From Bryoerythrophyllum caledonicum (lineage: Eukaryota; Streptophyta; Bryopsida; Pottiales; Pottiaceae), in NCBI GenBank assembly GCA_963971425.1, contig OZ020518.1, positions 2,430,263 through 2,494,262 on the forward strand: a DNA stretch of 64,000 bases, read 5' to 3'. Shown here in pieces: positions 51,182-63,000 of this stretch. Made by a program: the position numbers and the translations under genes. The notes beneath the pieces are model-generated. The model did no database searches. It saw only the letters and a list, made by a program, of their open reading frames with translations, and was not told where the DNA came from. Numbering within the stretch: position 1 is the first letter of the stretch; every line of letters starts with the position of its first letter.

Positions 51182-51589
51182 AATCCCTAAACTTGAAGAG
51201 TGTTTTTTTTTATAAAATTTAGTGAGAATAGGTATATGGGTTATCTTTTTGGGGATGTTTTTCTTTCTTGTTTTGGACTTACAGTGGGAAAGTTATGGTG
51301 CTTCAAACATTAACACCTTGAGTTTGGGGCAGTTGGATGAGGTACAGTCAGACCTCTTTACATGTTATTGCTCTGGAGCGGAAAAACTCATAACACTTAT
51401 TAAAAATAACATTTATCAATTCTCATCCAATTTGTTCAATTATTTTTATTGCTTTGCACTATATTTTACTGTCGCCATTCATATTTACTACATAATTTCT
51501 CCGCATTTTCCAACTTAAACACTTATAGAGGTGAAGTTAACAAGAGAGCGAGCGGAAAATGTTATAATACTTAACATATAACACTTCAT
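51182..51589. other. Gene-free gap between tRNA and LINE fragment
   Basis: AT-rich sequence with no recognised gene. Confidence 0.4.
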
Positions 51590-52538
51590 AACAAGTAAAC
51601 ACATTATCTAATGTATACCTATCCCTCGCAAAACCCGTTTGAGAGGACCTAATCCATCTCGGTAAGTTATTTTGTATCCTATTAAAATATGTTTTAGCCA
51701 TTAGTTTATATGTTGAATTGAGGACTCAAATAGGTGTAAAATTAGACAATTGAACCTTCGGGCCACCCTTAGGTATCAATGTATGAAAATCTCTATTAAG
51801 TTCTGGTCGCAACTCACCTAAACCAAAAACCTCTTGAATCAATTTCACCAAATCCTTCTCTACCTTCGGCCATGCTTCATGAAACCATTCCGTATGAATC
51901 TAGTCCAAACCAGTTGTCTTCTGCTTTGGCATGTCCATGGCTGCACTTTTAACTTCTTCATCCGTGAAGGGTCTCGTGATTGAACCATTTTGCCACACTG
52001 AAACTTGTGTGGGTACATTCTTTAGACACTCTTCTCTCCCTAAAACATTCACTTCAACTGTAGAGTCATTTGTATAGAGCGTTTCATAATATTGTTGAAC
52101 ATACGCTGTTATTTCTTCCTTCGATCGAAGGGACTCTCCTCCATGCAACAATTCCTTAATGACAGTCTTTTTCTTAATTTCCTTATGAAAATTAAAAAAC
52201 TTTACCGAGCATCTATCACCATATTTAAACCAATTTGCACCTTTCGCAAATTGTTTCCTCTCAAGCTTGGTCATCCGTATCTCTTCTAATGCAGCCTGAG
52301 CTCTGTTAAGATGCTCCCAAACACTTAAATCGTATCAATCAGCTTGTAAAGCTTCTACAACCAATTTAATCTCAACAAATTGATTATCATACTGCTCTCT
52401 TCCTGCCTTTTTCTGCTTACAGGTGATGTCATTGCTCTTGTCTTTAGTTACCTTCAAGGTCTCTACAACCTTCATGCCTTGTGATGATGCTTGATTGCTT
52501 TCCATTGTATCTTTCCATGTCTTAGTCAGTTCATCCAA
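51590..52538 (-). pseudogene. L1-type LINE ORF2 fragment (pre-RT and RT N-terminal part)
   Basis: From 52538 downward the minus strand encodes the region between endonuclease and reverse transcriptase typical of plant L1: ANWFKYGDRCSVKFFNFHKE, then EEITAYVQQYYETLYTND, then KQKTTGLD followed by a stop where the family has G. The reading continues past the stop with RT motifs (PKVEKDLVKLIQEVF, LIPKGG, STYKLMAKTYFNRI, SSQTGFARDRYTLDNVF). It ends near 51600 before the catalytic aspartates. It may or may not belong to the same family as the tRNA insertion. Confidence 0.75.
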
Positions 52539-52629
52539 AGTATGAATATTTTTTTAGTACTCCAGAGTTAAAGGGTTCAATACATTATCTTAGAACTAGG
52601 TTCGCTTAAGATTGGTGTAAAACCTTCAA

Positions 52630-53123
52630 TTAATTCTCCATGCCCACGCGAAGAAAAAAAGGGACTACGCAGAGCGCGGCGGTGCGCACGAGAAGCGAGA
52701 AACCGCTGACTACAAGGAACGAGACGCTGTCAATCAATAGCGAGACGATACCGCCGTAGAGAGAATAGAATCGCCGCTGTCTATAAGGAGCGTGACGCTG
52801 TGGACCAAGGAGCGCGAACCCCACCGCCAACGCATCAAGTCCCGGCCTTACCTCTGAAGCCCTCCTCAAGCACACCGCCAAAGCCCCTGCTGCCGCCAAC
52901 GTCCTCGTAGACCCCCCGCCAACGCTCCAGGTCCCGATCTCATCTCAAGAGCCTCTCCCCTCGAACCCACCTTTGGAGCCTCTCTCGGAGGGGCACTAAC
53001 TGCAGTGGCAACACCAAGTCTCGACTCCGTCCCCCACGCACGAACTGCAACCACAAACCCACCACAAGAATTGTACTTGCACACGGAGTACAGAAACATA
53101 ATCATGTCCTCTGGAACAATCAC
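52630..53123 (+). other. GC-rich leader of the ORF1-like region
   Basis: A GC-rich stretch contains two related 30-bp blocks (AAGGAACGAGACGCTGT near 52713 and AAGGAGCGTGACGCTGT near 52786). Short proline-rich frames lead up to the ORF1-like pseudogene. It may be the 5' untranslated region or a decayed N-terminus of the same retrotransposon. Confidence 0.35.
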
Positions 53124-55206
53124 ATGAGCTTTGCAACACGACGCACCCCTGTGACAAGGAAAAGAGCAGCCTCGAAAACCCAGATTGTCCCCACGGTTCC
53201 TCAGCCAAGTGCTCCATCCCTAGAACCACCCCCGAAGTGCTCAAACACAAGGAAGAAGACAAGTTCACGGCCCGCCGAGAAAGCAAGCGACAAGCTCACT
53301 GACCAAGAACAGAAGAAGCAACCAAAGAAAAATCCCCCCCGCTTACTTCTGCTCCAGGACGAAGACACAGACTTTGACTTGGGGTCGGGCCTCCCTACTT
53401 GGTCGGTCTACAAACGCCCCCTACCAAGCCACAAGTACCCAAAGGCGACAGACCTGAGTGGCGGTACGTGTGTTGTTACCTCCCCCTCGCAAATGGCGAG
53501 CAGCACACCCCCCCTAGCTTTAGTAACCCTTAGAGACCTCCCTGACCCTCATACACTACTCTCCCAGGAACACATGGCGGTAGACATGGAGGTGGAGAGT
53601 ACCTCAGAGAGCTCCAAGAGGATTACAGAAGCCCAGACTAAAACCCCTTCGATTGAGGACGCACCAACCCCTTCAAAGAAAGCAAGAGGTAACTTCCCCC
53701 CCAGTAGAAGTCTCTACCCCTAACCTCTCCTCTTTTCACTTTTGGTTGCGCTTCTCCACCATAGAGAAGCTTGCCATAGACGTAGAGCAATAACCTCTAT
53801 TTAGTAGAGAAAGTATCATAGATATGATCACAAGAGGAGTGCCCAAGGAAGAGGCGGAAGTAACTTTTGGAGTTGAGGTGACTTATTCGAGGATCCCACA
53901 ACTATTGTATCCCTCAGTACGGCAAGACAACATTGCAGAGCAACACTATAATCTGACACATGTACCATTTGACATTCCCACCTCCCATGTGACTGGCCTT
54001 TCCCTTGACTTCTATGTGGCAATTCATTTTGAATTGCCACAACACAACATGTATCATGATGACTTGAAGATACTCACGATTTCTAGACTTGAGCACATGG
54101 GGATCCCTCTTGGCACTAGCTTAATGGACCCCGTTGCAGTCCTATGCAAAGGGGTCAAAAAGCATGGCATGGACATATGGGCAGGGATAATTAAGCTCCA
54201 CCTCCTCAGGCCAAAGGTGGATGCTATATCTCTACTTAGAGGCACCATGTACTTCATATTACAATTAGACCCTCTAGATCCAACCTCCATGGGGAAGGTA
54301 TGTAAGACCTTCCACGTAGTAGCACGGAAGAACTTATCAGTGAGGATCAAAAGTCACAATCTCAAGGGTATTGCGGCACACGCACTCTACCAGGACATAG
54401 TTGCGAACGGATTCACTAGGAAATTGGAATTTGAAATAGTAGACGTACAGAAGGTGCCAGGAGAGGCACACGCCTTCATTGTTGCCCCAACCCCACAACA
54501 GGCCAAGAAATTCGAACTTCACCAAATCACTACACACCAAGAAGTGATTCCAGCAAGGGCTACTAGTTCTGGAGGATTTTCAACCACTGATCAGGCAAAA
54601 AGGGATGCTCTAATGGTCACACTTTCACAACTCCCCATCCTTATGGGTGTTGAGGAAACCTCGGCCATCATCAACAAGGTGTTTGAAGAAAAGAATGTTA
54701 TATCCATATGGTTCCACAAGCAGGAAGGGGGGAAGCACAATGGCAGTGCTCATGTGCAACTTGTCAATCCTATTGTCTACAGGAAGTTCCTAAACAAGAC
54801 ATTCACAGTTGGTAGTCACCATGTAGAAATTGCCCCTCACCGAAGAAGCCTTGAAGGCATTGCACCCCCCACCCCCTCCCTGGTCGAGAAATGGGGTTTC
54901 AATGACATCAACAAGGCTCTAGTCAACACCGTTGCTTCAATTCAGGTCACACCCGCCCCTGCCGGCATCACCAGGTCGAAAATGACAGCCATCATGGAAG
55001 CAGGTAACCAAAGACTACGCAAGGAGCTCTCTACTCTTCGCGAAGACATCATCAAGGAAACCCGAGAGTATACCAACAATGCCACCGATGAGCTCCGCAC
55101 CAAACTCACCAATGTGGAGAGTTTGATGGCCTCCACATTGCTCGTATTGCAAGACATCTCGAGGTCCAAGCTTCCCGCCCCAAGAGATCCTACAAACGTG
55201 GATTGA
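53124..55206 (+). pseudogene. Retrotransposon ORF1-like protein, broken once
   Basis: Two frames (53124-53723 and 53710-55206) join after a frameshift near 53700. The second carries one stop (TAA near 53791) ahead of its long open part, which starts at 53824. The first part is basic and Pro/Ser-rich (RKRAASKT, RPAEKASDKL). The long part (460 residues) has no family I recognise. A segment VISIWFHKQEGGKHNGSAHV..LVNPIVYRKFLNKTFTVGSHHVEI has the alternating pattern of an RRM-like fold, and the C-terminus (residues about 390-450, RLRKELSTLREDIIKETREY) looks coiled-coil. Nucleic-acid-binding ORF1 proteins of non-LTR elements have such parts. It stands just upstream of the large LINE on the same strand but has ordinary base composition, so it may belong to a different element. 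Confidence 0.5.
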
Positions 55207-56819
55207 CCACGGGCCACAGACAAAGTTTCCACCACCATGGAACTTTATGGTGGATTGGTAATTTGACCTTCTCTCCATCCATCACCTCTACTCATATTTG
55301 TCCTTCTATCACCACCATAGTTGTCATTGTGACTATTGTCATACCCTCATCTCAACTCCTCTCTCCATATTTGCCCCACAAGTTATCTATGTCGCTTATA
55401 CGTCCTCACATGTCCCTTGAAATCCCCCCCCCCCTTCTAACACACTACAATAGGCCCCCCTCAATAGCTCCACCTTGCATCTTAGGTGCACCTACCCCCG
55501 CATTTCTATCCACTTACCCCCACAATACCTACTCTATTCTTTGCACCCCGTTGCTAGAAATCTACCTCATAGATACCCCTCCCCCCAACCCCCCTCAGTA
55601 CTTAGTAACCTTCCCATCCCTCACCATAGTCTTCTTCTTCACTAGTGTTCTTGAAAAAAATGCATGCATCACACACATACATAGATGCAAGTCACGGACC
55701 TACAAACTCCCATACACTCTATGGCTCCTTGTTTCCTCTTATTATCTTTGGAATTTTATTCCTAATACATGCACACTTTGTCCACACAAGTGTATATGGA
55801 ACACATACCTCCTTCGGGAAACCACATACAAACCACACTCAACACTAAAGATTGCATACCTACTATCTACAAAGGGGAACTTTACTCTCCCAAAAAACAC
55901 ATTGTACCTCCACAAACATACTCGAAACACACATCCCACCCCCCGGGTAAACACACACACTACATACACATCTCACAAACATACTTATCCACCCCAACTC
56001 CCTATACCCGAAGCAACACATATCTCACATCAAACACCTACTAATATATACCAACATACTGCTCAATGCCTACAAAACCATGCACCTTTACATACACCAT
56101 GCACATCAATCCCTATCATCCACCCTAACACCAAAAAATATCACCACCCCCCTTACCTACGTAAACTCCCCTAACTCACAACAATTCCTTACCCACAATC
56201 CCTGGAGAAAAACATACAATTACCGGGTCACAACACTCACTCCATATTCTAGTAAACATGCCAATAGAAATATTGACACAAACACCCATATTGTATACCC
56301 ATATTGTATTGAAAAAATAATAATAATAAATAATAATAATAATAATAATAATAAATAATAATAATAATAATAATAAATAATAATAAATATGAATACTATA
56401 TCAGATATTGTGTATACAATACATATACAAGTACAAATACATATACATACAATGTACTCGATAAAATTACTGACTTCTATACAAATATAAATACGAATAT
56501 AAACACCAGAATAGATATTGAAATACATACTAATACACACATCAAAACAAACACTAGTATAAATTCCAACATATATACTAACACAACTGCATATAAAAAT
56601 GACTTAAATACCCCCCCAAATACCAACATAAACCCATATACAAATATTCTTACACATAACAATCACATACACACATGGCCAAACACAAACACCAAAATAT
56701 ACAAACAAACATACTCACACCTATACATCATTAAAACAAAAACAACTATGCAAATAAACACATGGACAAAAAAAAAAGTGAATGACAAAAACAATTGCAC
56801 CCACTATAAAAATGAATAA
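55207..56819 (+). other. C/A-rich, G-poor spacer before ORF2
   Basis: From about 55260 the plus strand becomes very poor in G. A frame of about 323 codons (55203-56174) is low-complexity Pro/His/Thr sequence without ATG or domain. It is either a degraded N-terminus of the retrotransposon polyprotein or not coding. Confidence 0.35.
56318..56393. repeat. (AAT)n microsatellite
   Basis: ATAATAATA units with occasional AAATAAT interruptions. It lies in the G-poor spacer. Confidence 0.9.
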
Positions 56820-57740
56820 CAAAAAACTCATTACCCACATACAAATACAAACACCCACCTACCCCCAAACAACAAAAAATATAATACCATAACAAAGCCT
56901 CAAAAAATTATACATACAACAAAAACTTTAAAATACAGTACTAAACATATACACCACAAACTCCTACTACTTCTAGGAGGAGACATAGAAACCAACCTGG
57001 GACCCATGCCTAATATACTAAAAAGACACCCTACATCACATAAGAAAAATGCCAAAATATACTTCATACCTAACACCATAAAATTACAACCGGAATATGG
57101 ACACATTGCAAAATCCTTTGCACCTTTGTTAAAAAACACACATACATTACACCACACACATAACACTATACACCCAAACATTGCCCAATACATACAACAA
57201 AAAAATATCCATCCACCACCCCACATTCTATATGCCCTAGTAGTCACTACCCATCCACACATAGATAAATGTAACCATCTCGTAAATCCACAAAATGTGA
57301 ACACAATTACATGGACCAATACACTTCTACAAACTTTACTAAACTTACAAAACCCATCAGAACGACACATACACACTCCACACCCTAATATAAAGTTTCT
57401 TGAAGACAACCAAAATATTATTAACCATGAGGACTCAATACATAAGGAACTATATGACTTTGCACATAGTCAAATCATACCTCTCCCAAATGAAACAATA
57501 AAACTAAAATTCCCTTACCTCTCTAACAATCTCATCAATGAATCACTAAAATATTTAGACCCTATACCAGAATACATCCACCCACCTACACCACCTCCCT
57601 ACATCCCTCCACAAAATCAAAACAATAGATCAAATCAAGAAAATACATACATAATCACATATAATACCTCCTCTCTAAACACTGCCCTTCCTCTTTTCCA
57701 AATTTTGTCATGCACACAGACACACCACCAACCCTTATAG
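56820..57740 (+). pseudogene. Retrotransposon polyprotein N-terminus with 2A-like motif
   Basis: The open frame from the stop at 56817 lacks an ATG before the motif KLLLLLGGDIETNLGP, which is immediately followed by Met. Peptides of the form LLL.GD(V/I)E.NPGP near the start of LINE proteins cause ribosomal skipping in other elements. Here the critical NPGP is NLGP, so activity is doubtful. The following 240 residues are His/Asn/Pro/Thr-rich without known domain, and end in the first endonuclease motif (IITYNTSSLN at 57651) before a frameshift near 57705. Confidence 0.55.
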
Positions 57741-59041
57741 TTATACAAGAAACAAAATTATCTGCCACAAAATCTACAAAATATACACAAAATATATTTC
57801 ATGACTATAAACTCATCTTCAACAATACACATGCACTTACTAGATGCATTCAACAACGGAGACCATACACACCGGACTGCGGTGGCCTCCTTACACTAAC
57901 ACACAAAAAATACGCCTTCCCGGGCAACATCAACAAAATTCCTACCCCAATGAACATATCACCTTACATTCAAATAATCAAAAGTACTCATCACCCACTA
58001 CAACCATGGTTAATCTTTCACATGTACATGCCATCTCATCCCGAAGATACTAGATTTATCATAGACATACAAAACACTATTACATCTCAAATTAATAATA
58101 ACCCCAATCACACATACCTATTATGTGGAGACTTCAACAGAGACATAGCATTAATTGGCCGCCAAAATGGAAATCATAACACCCCTCCTCAAACCATTGA
58201 TTACCAATGGCGTCGCTTCACAGAAAACTTAAACTTCACTTACATCAATACTAATACACAATTCTCTAGACAAGGTGGCTATAATTATAGTGATTGGAGT
58301 CTAATAGATGGATTCTATATAAATACAATCAACAATATACAATACACCTCTACAACAAACAAAGATGTTATTCTCAACCCGGACCACTCTCCAATACAAT
58401 TGCACATCCCAAATAACACATTAATTAGTAGAACTCCTACAATCCTAAGCAATGACACTATATGCATACTCAACCCCATTCCAAAAGACAATATAGAAAA
58501 ATTCAACACAAAATTCTTTGAAGAAAATTCCATACAAATAGACTCACTCATAAACATTCTTGAAAATAACAACCAACTATCACAAATACAATGGCAAGAA
58601 GCATGCCACACCCTAGACAAACTCATCAATGCAATCTCCGACACACTAGAACAAACTTGTAGAGGCCACTCAGTACCTCAAATGACAAACAGAACTTCTC
58701 AACAAGGCGGTTATTTACCCCGCAAACTTTCTAAAACTTGGAAACAACACCTAACCACATACCATGTTATACGAAAAACCATTAGAATTGTAAAAAAAAA
58801 CCCTCAATGGCGTAACCACCCCATATGCAATGAACTACTAACTCTACAATACACCCAAATCCCTACCCTGCTGCCTCCGGATCTACCCTACAATACATGG
58901 ATAAAAGATATCGCATTAATTGCAAAAATTGCCATCATACAAGCCCGGAAAGTAACCTCAAAATACGCCAAAGATAACATTAAAAAAGCCATCTCAAAAT
59001 ATAGACAACTACATGAAATTAACCCAAAAAAAATTAACTAA
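57639..59041 (+). pseudogene. Apurinic-type (APE) endonuclease domain
   Basis: Motifs of the exonuclease-endonuclease-phosphatase fold appear in order: TYNTSSLN, then (after a frameshift) IVIQETKL with the catalytic Glu, HMYMPS, LLCGDFNRDI, SLIDGFYI and NPDHSPIQL with the catalytic Asp-His. In LINEs this domain nicks the target to prime reverse transcription. The C-terminal part (58450-59041) is a linker with a tryptophan-containing CRGHSVPQMT..PRKLSKTWK segment, ending at a TAA in frame with the sequence beyond. Confidence 0.8.
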
Positions 59042-60757
59042 AAAATCTTTAAAAACCTTGAATCCCCACCAATGGATTGTATCATGGATCAATATAATAA
59101 TATCCTAACTAGCCCCGAAGACATTGCAAATGAAATATTCAACCAACAAACAAAAATCAACAGACCAACGGTACCAACATGTAATTACCAACCACAACAT
59201 CCAATAGAATGTACATGTGCAGTACGCCAATACCCATGGCATGACCTGGATGGATATACCCTTGACAAATGGGGCAACCAGAAATTCCAACACATAAATA
59301 CTTTAACAGAGCCACATACGACACATGCCTTCAAAATCTTGGTAACAACAAAGCCCCAGGCCCAGATCGCATACCAAACTCAATACTCAAAAACATGCCC
59401 CCAAGATTTCATAAATTATTATTCCTATTCTTCTCTCACTGCTATAAACAAAAACAAATACCGACCTCATGGACATCAAGTGCAACAATTTTACTGTACA
59501 AAAAGGCAACCCGTCTATACTACCCAACCATAGGCCGATTGCACTAGCTAACACAATATATAAACTCTTTACTAGTACACTCACCTCTATACTATCCTCA
59601 TATGGTGAAAAATTCAAAATCCTACATGATAGTCAAGAAGGATTCGGAGCAGAGAGAAGTACCGATCGACAAATACAAACTATAATAGCCGCACTAGAAG
59701 ACGCAAGATTTACAAACCAAGATATATACATATTATACGTTGACTTTAAAAATGCCTTTGGCTGAATAGACCATGCCCGACTACTAGCAATAATGATGGA
59801 TCTTGGTTACCCAAAAGATGCAACTACACTTGTTGGAAACATCTACTCTCAATCATCTACTTACTATACAGGTGAACACTTTGGGAAAAACAAAACCTAT
59901 ACCCATTCAAAGAGGAATTATACAAGGGGAGACTCTTAGCCCATACCTATTCAATATATTCTTAGAACCACTACTCAGATGGCTAGAACGAGGCAACAAT
60001 GGATATACTTTTGGCACATCACGAGTTACAATAAACTCTGCCACCTACGCGGATGACCTCGCCACCATAACTAACAAAATTAAATCTATCCAAATACAAC
60101 TCAATAAAATTGATAGATATTGCAAATGGACCGGTATGGGCGTAGGTGTCCCAAAATGCGCGGCTACCGGATGCCCAAACAAATCCAAACTGAACCCTAC
60201 CACGTTCAAAGCCCTAATGCAAACCTCTAACATCAATTACCGCAATCAACCAATCCCTATACTACACAAAAGTGAACCATACATATACCTAGGTACAAAT
60301 CTTGTTCCCTCACTAAAATGGAAAATCCAAATTCACACTACAACCACAAAACTCATCAAACAATGCAAAGAACTAACAACATGTCTGGCCACCATGAAAC
60401 AAAAAATAAAAATGGTTGATACTGTACTACGCCCAGGTGTGGCATACAGCTTCTACGGTGTACCATACTCTATGCCAGCTATCAAAAAACTTGATCTAAA
60501 AATAATAGCCATACAAAAAACTATATGTGGACTCCCAAAATGTATGTCAAATGCGATAACCCAACTCCCACATAACCTATTTGGGCTTGAAGCTTTCTCC
60601 CTCAAAATCGCATATCTCTGATGTATAGGTGAACAACTACAAAATGCTTTAAACGATAAAGATAGACTTGGAAAAATATATAATGGATTAACTCATTATG
60701 TCCTAGCCCAATACGGTGGTGCCGAAAACATACCCAAAATTTTAAAAAAGTGACTGC
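59042..60757 (+). pseudogene. Reverse transcriptase domain, multiply broken
   Basis: RT blocks occur in order across three frames: NKAPGPDRIPNSIL, IPTSWTSSATILLYKK, NHRPIALANTIYKLF, DSQEGFGAERSTDRQI, LYVDFKNAFG (first catalytic Asp) followed by a TGA, IQRGIIQGETLSPYLFNIF, and SATYADDLA with the catalytic YADD at 60046-60057. A thumb-like region (YIYLGTNLVPSLKW, VLRPGVAYSFYG) follows. Frameshifts near 59300, 59490 and 59850 and stops at 59763, 60619 and 60751 disable it. Confidence 0.85.
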
Positions 60758-61888
60758 ATGAGATCACCAATAACACGAACATTCTTCTTATTAAAACACA
60801 TAGCTAAAGTCCACCTTAAAAGTACGCTCCCAAACTTCCTCATTAACCCTACATCACTAGAAATACTATGGCGCCAAGAAACACTAAATCACAACACACT
60901 CAATGCCCAACTCTACCAAAAACTTCTACAAAAACTCCTCTTAAAAAATATTTTTGAACTAAACCAAATCACTTTACCTAACGGCACACACATCATGAAC
61001 AAGGATGACTTCAAAGCCTACCACTTCACCCCATCTAAATTATTAAAAAGTGCCCTAAATGTTGTTAAACAACTATTTTGCCATCCAACATGCCCCACCA
61101 CATGTCATACCCCTTGTAACATACACCCATACTCCTATATACTTCAAGATACATCCATCACCATCATCAATAGCATCACCCCAAGAAATATCCCCCCACC
61201 AATCAATCCCCCTAAGCCCCCACATCCATACTACCCCCGTCCCCCAACATACATCCCCAAAAACCCTACCACATATTCCATTATTAACATCATACACCAT
61301 AAACATATCCAACACACAGACACAAATAACATACAAAATACCTACGCAAAATATTTATACCAATGGCAACACAATGATAAGACATACAACAACTGGCTTT
61401 TCCAAATAGACATTTTTCCACGACACGACACCAATACCTCCACACATAACATTGACAAATTAAAACAATACTACCAAAAAATTCAAAACAAAATTTACTC
61501 GGATATCATCCTAGTCCATCACCCCCAAGAACAATTCTTAGACTCAAGATCCATAACACCACCCATAATTATTCCACTCTTAAACATCTATACAATAGAA
61601 TGCAATCCCGAAAATGATATCCTTACATTCTCAAACACAATTAAAATACATAACAATCAAGCACATCTATATGAAGAAAATGGTCGACATTTGCACACTA
61701 TCCCCGTTACTCGACTCCAATGGCTATGGAATCAATACAATACAAAACTACAAACTCCTACGAACATGGAACCAACGACCCAATCCTTTGAAACCGAATT
61801 AATTTGGCTATACCAAAGGTTTAAATACCGAATACCAAAAAATGACCCCCTAAAAATGCGCAATACACAATACCCACACCCATTTTAG
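60758..61888 (+). pseudogene. Linker region between RT and downstream domains
   Basis: A frame of 376 codons, rich in Asn, Thr, Pro, His and Ile. A cluster CHPTCPTTCHTPCN (near 61079-61120) has metal-binding-like spacing but no known family. The rest is not recognised. Its frame differs from those on both sides, so it is part of the broken polyprotein. Confidence 0.5.
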
Positions 61889-62457
61889 ACTCACTAATCT
61901 CATCCTTTAACATTGAACAATCATACTTTTCTTCCCCGGTCACATGTTCTACCAAACTAAAAAAATTCTACTCACCCTATGAAAGAGACAAAATATTTGG
62001 ATCCTTGGGAAAGGCCTTTGACTACAAATGGATCGGTAACGGCATAGCTCACCCCCACAACGAGAAGGAAATGGAACAAGCAATACATTGGGCTCGACTT
62101 GCCGCCAAACACAATCCAAACAACACAAATACAATCATCATCACACTGAACAACAACTGGTACCAAAACAACAACCAACACTCAAACCCATTTCCAAACT
62201 CCCATATCATTGCATTATTTGAGGCAGACTCAATACCATACAAAGAACCTACTATCCCATCCGAGCTAAGAAAACCACGAATCGAGCCATCTACATTACA
62301 AATACTATGTGTCCATCATAAAAAACAAACCCTTGGCACCCTAGAACAACTTGCCAAACATACCTCCATAACAGACAATTTAAACATACACAAATTATAC
62401 ACAAAATTGGCCCCACCGACACCTACACAAACCCCCGTAAACCGAAGTAAAAACTAG
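61870..62457 (+). pseudogene. Unrecognised domain between RT and RNase H
   Basis: This is a well-preserved stretch in the same frame as the RNase H. It includes FSSPVTCSTKLKKFYSPYER, then DKIFGSLGKAFDYKW, HPHNEKEMEQAIHWARLAAK, TIIITLNNNWYQ, SHIIALFEADSIPYKEPTIP and PSTLQILCVHHK. Alternating hydrophobic strands and a helix rich in Ala suggest a folded domain, and it ends at a TAG that does not change frame. I cannot name the family. Dualen is reported to carry a cysteine protease, but no protease motif is evident here. Confidence 0.5.
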
Positions 62458-63000
62458 TCAAAACTAAACTATGTCAACAATACACTAAACTACTTTATCA
62501 CACCGCCCCCTCTCCCAAACTATCCAACTCATACCACACCAAAATTTAATCCCACACATAGTTATTACACCGATGGCTCCTTTAAACCACCAGAACAAAT
62601 TAGCCCGGGAACTTGGCGCAGAGAAAAAGTTGGCTATGGCATCTATAACTCTACCAAGGAAATTAAGCTAGCCAAAAGACTCCATGGACTACAAAATATA
62701 CTTAGAGCAGAACTCATGGCCATTCACAAAACACTACAAATCATCACAACAAAATACAATAATGAATCCGCACATATATTCACCGATTGTATAAATGCAC
62801 TTTACCTACTAAACATTCAAATAACACACCCTACTCTTCACAATAGCCACCCCAACCAAACCATATTAATATCAATGGTCCAAACGTTATAAAACCGAAC
62901 ACAAATCACAACCCTCCGCAAAGTGCAAGCCCATGCCAATATTGATGGCAACGAACAAGCATATAAAGTAGCAAAAGAAGGCCGAGAGAAAACACACGAA
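62458..63000 (+). pseudogene. RNase H domain
   Basis: The catalytic acids are readable in one frame: YTDGSF (Asp, codon 62572), RAELMAI (Glu, 62710), IFTDCINAL (Asp, 62785) and the final block VQAHANIDGNEQAYKVAKEG with His at 62932. In most family members the last block is GNExAD; here the Asp is Tyr, so the fourth catalytic carboxylate appears lost. A TAA at 62890 breaks the frame without shifting it. The domain removes RNA from RNA-DNA hybrids during element copying. Confidence 0.8.

Noticed and set aside
55203-56174. 323-codon plus-strand frame
   Set aside because: Starts at TTG, is low-complexity, and stop codons are simply rare in this C/A-rich stretch; no domain seen.
56300-56400. CRISPR-like or satellite array
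   Set aside because: The short AAT repeat has no spacer structure; no CRISPR array exists in this eukaryotic sequence.
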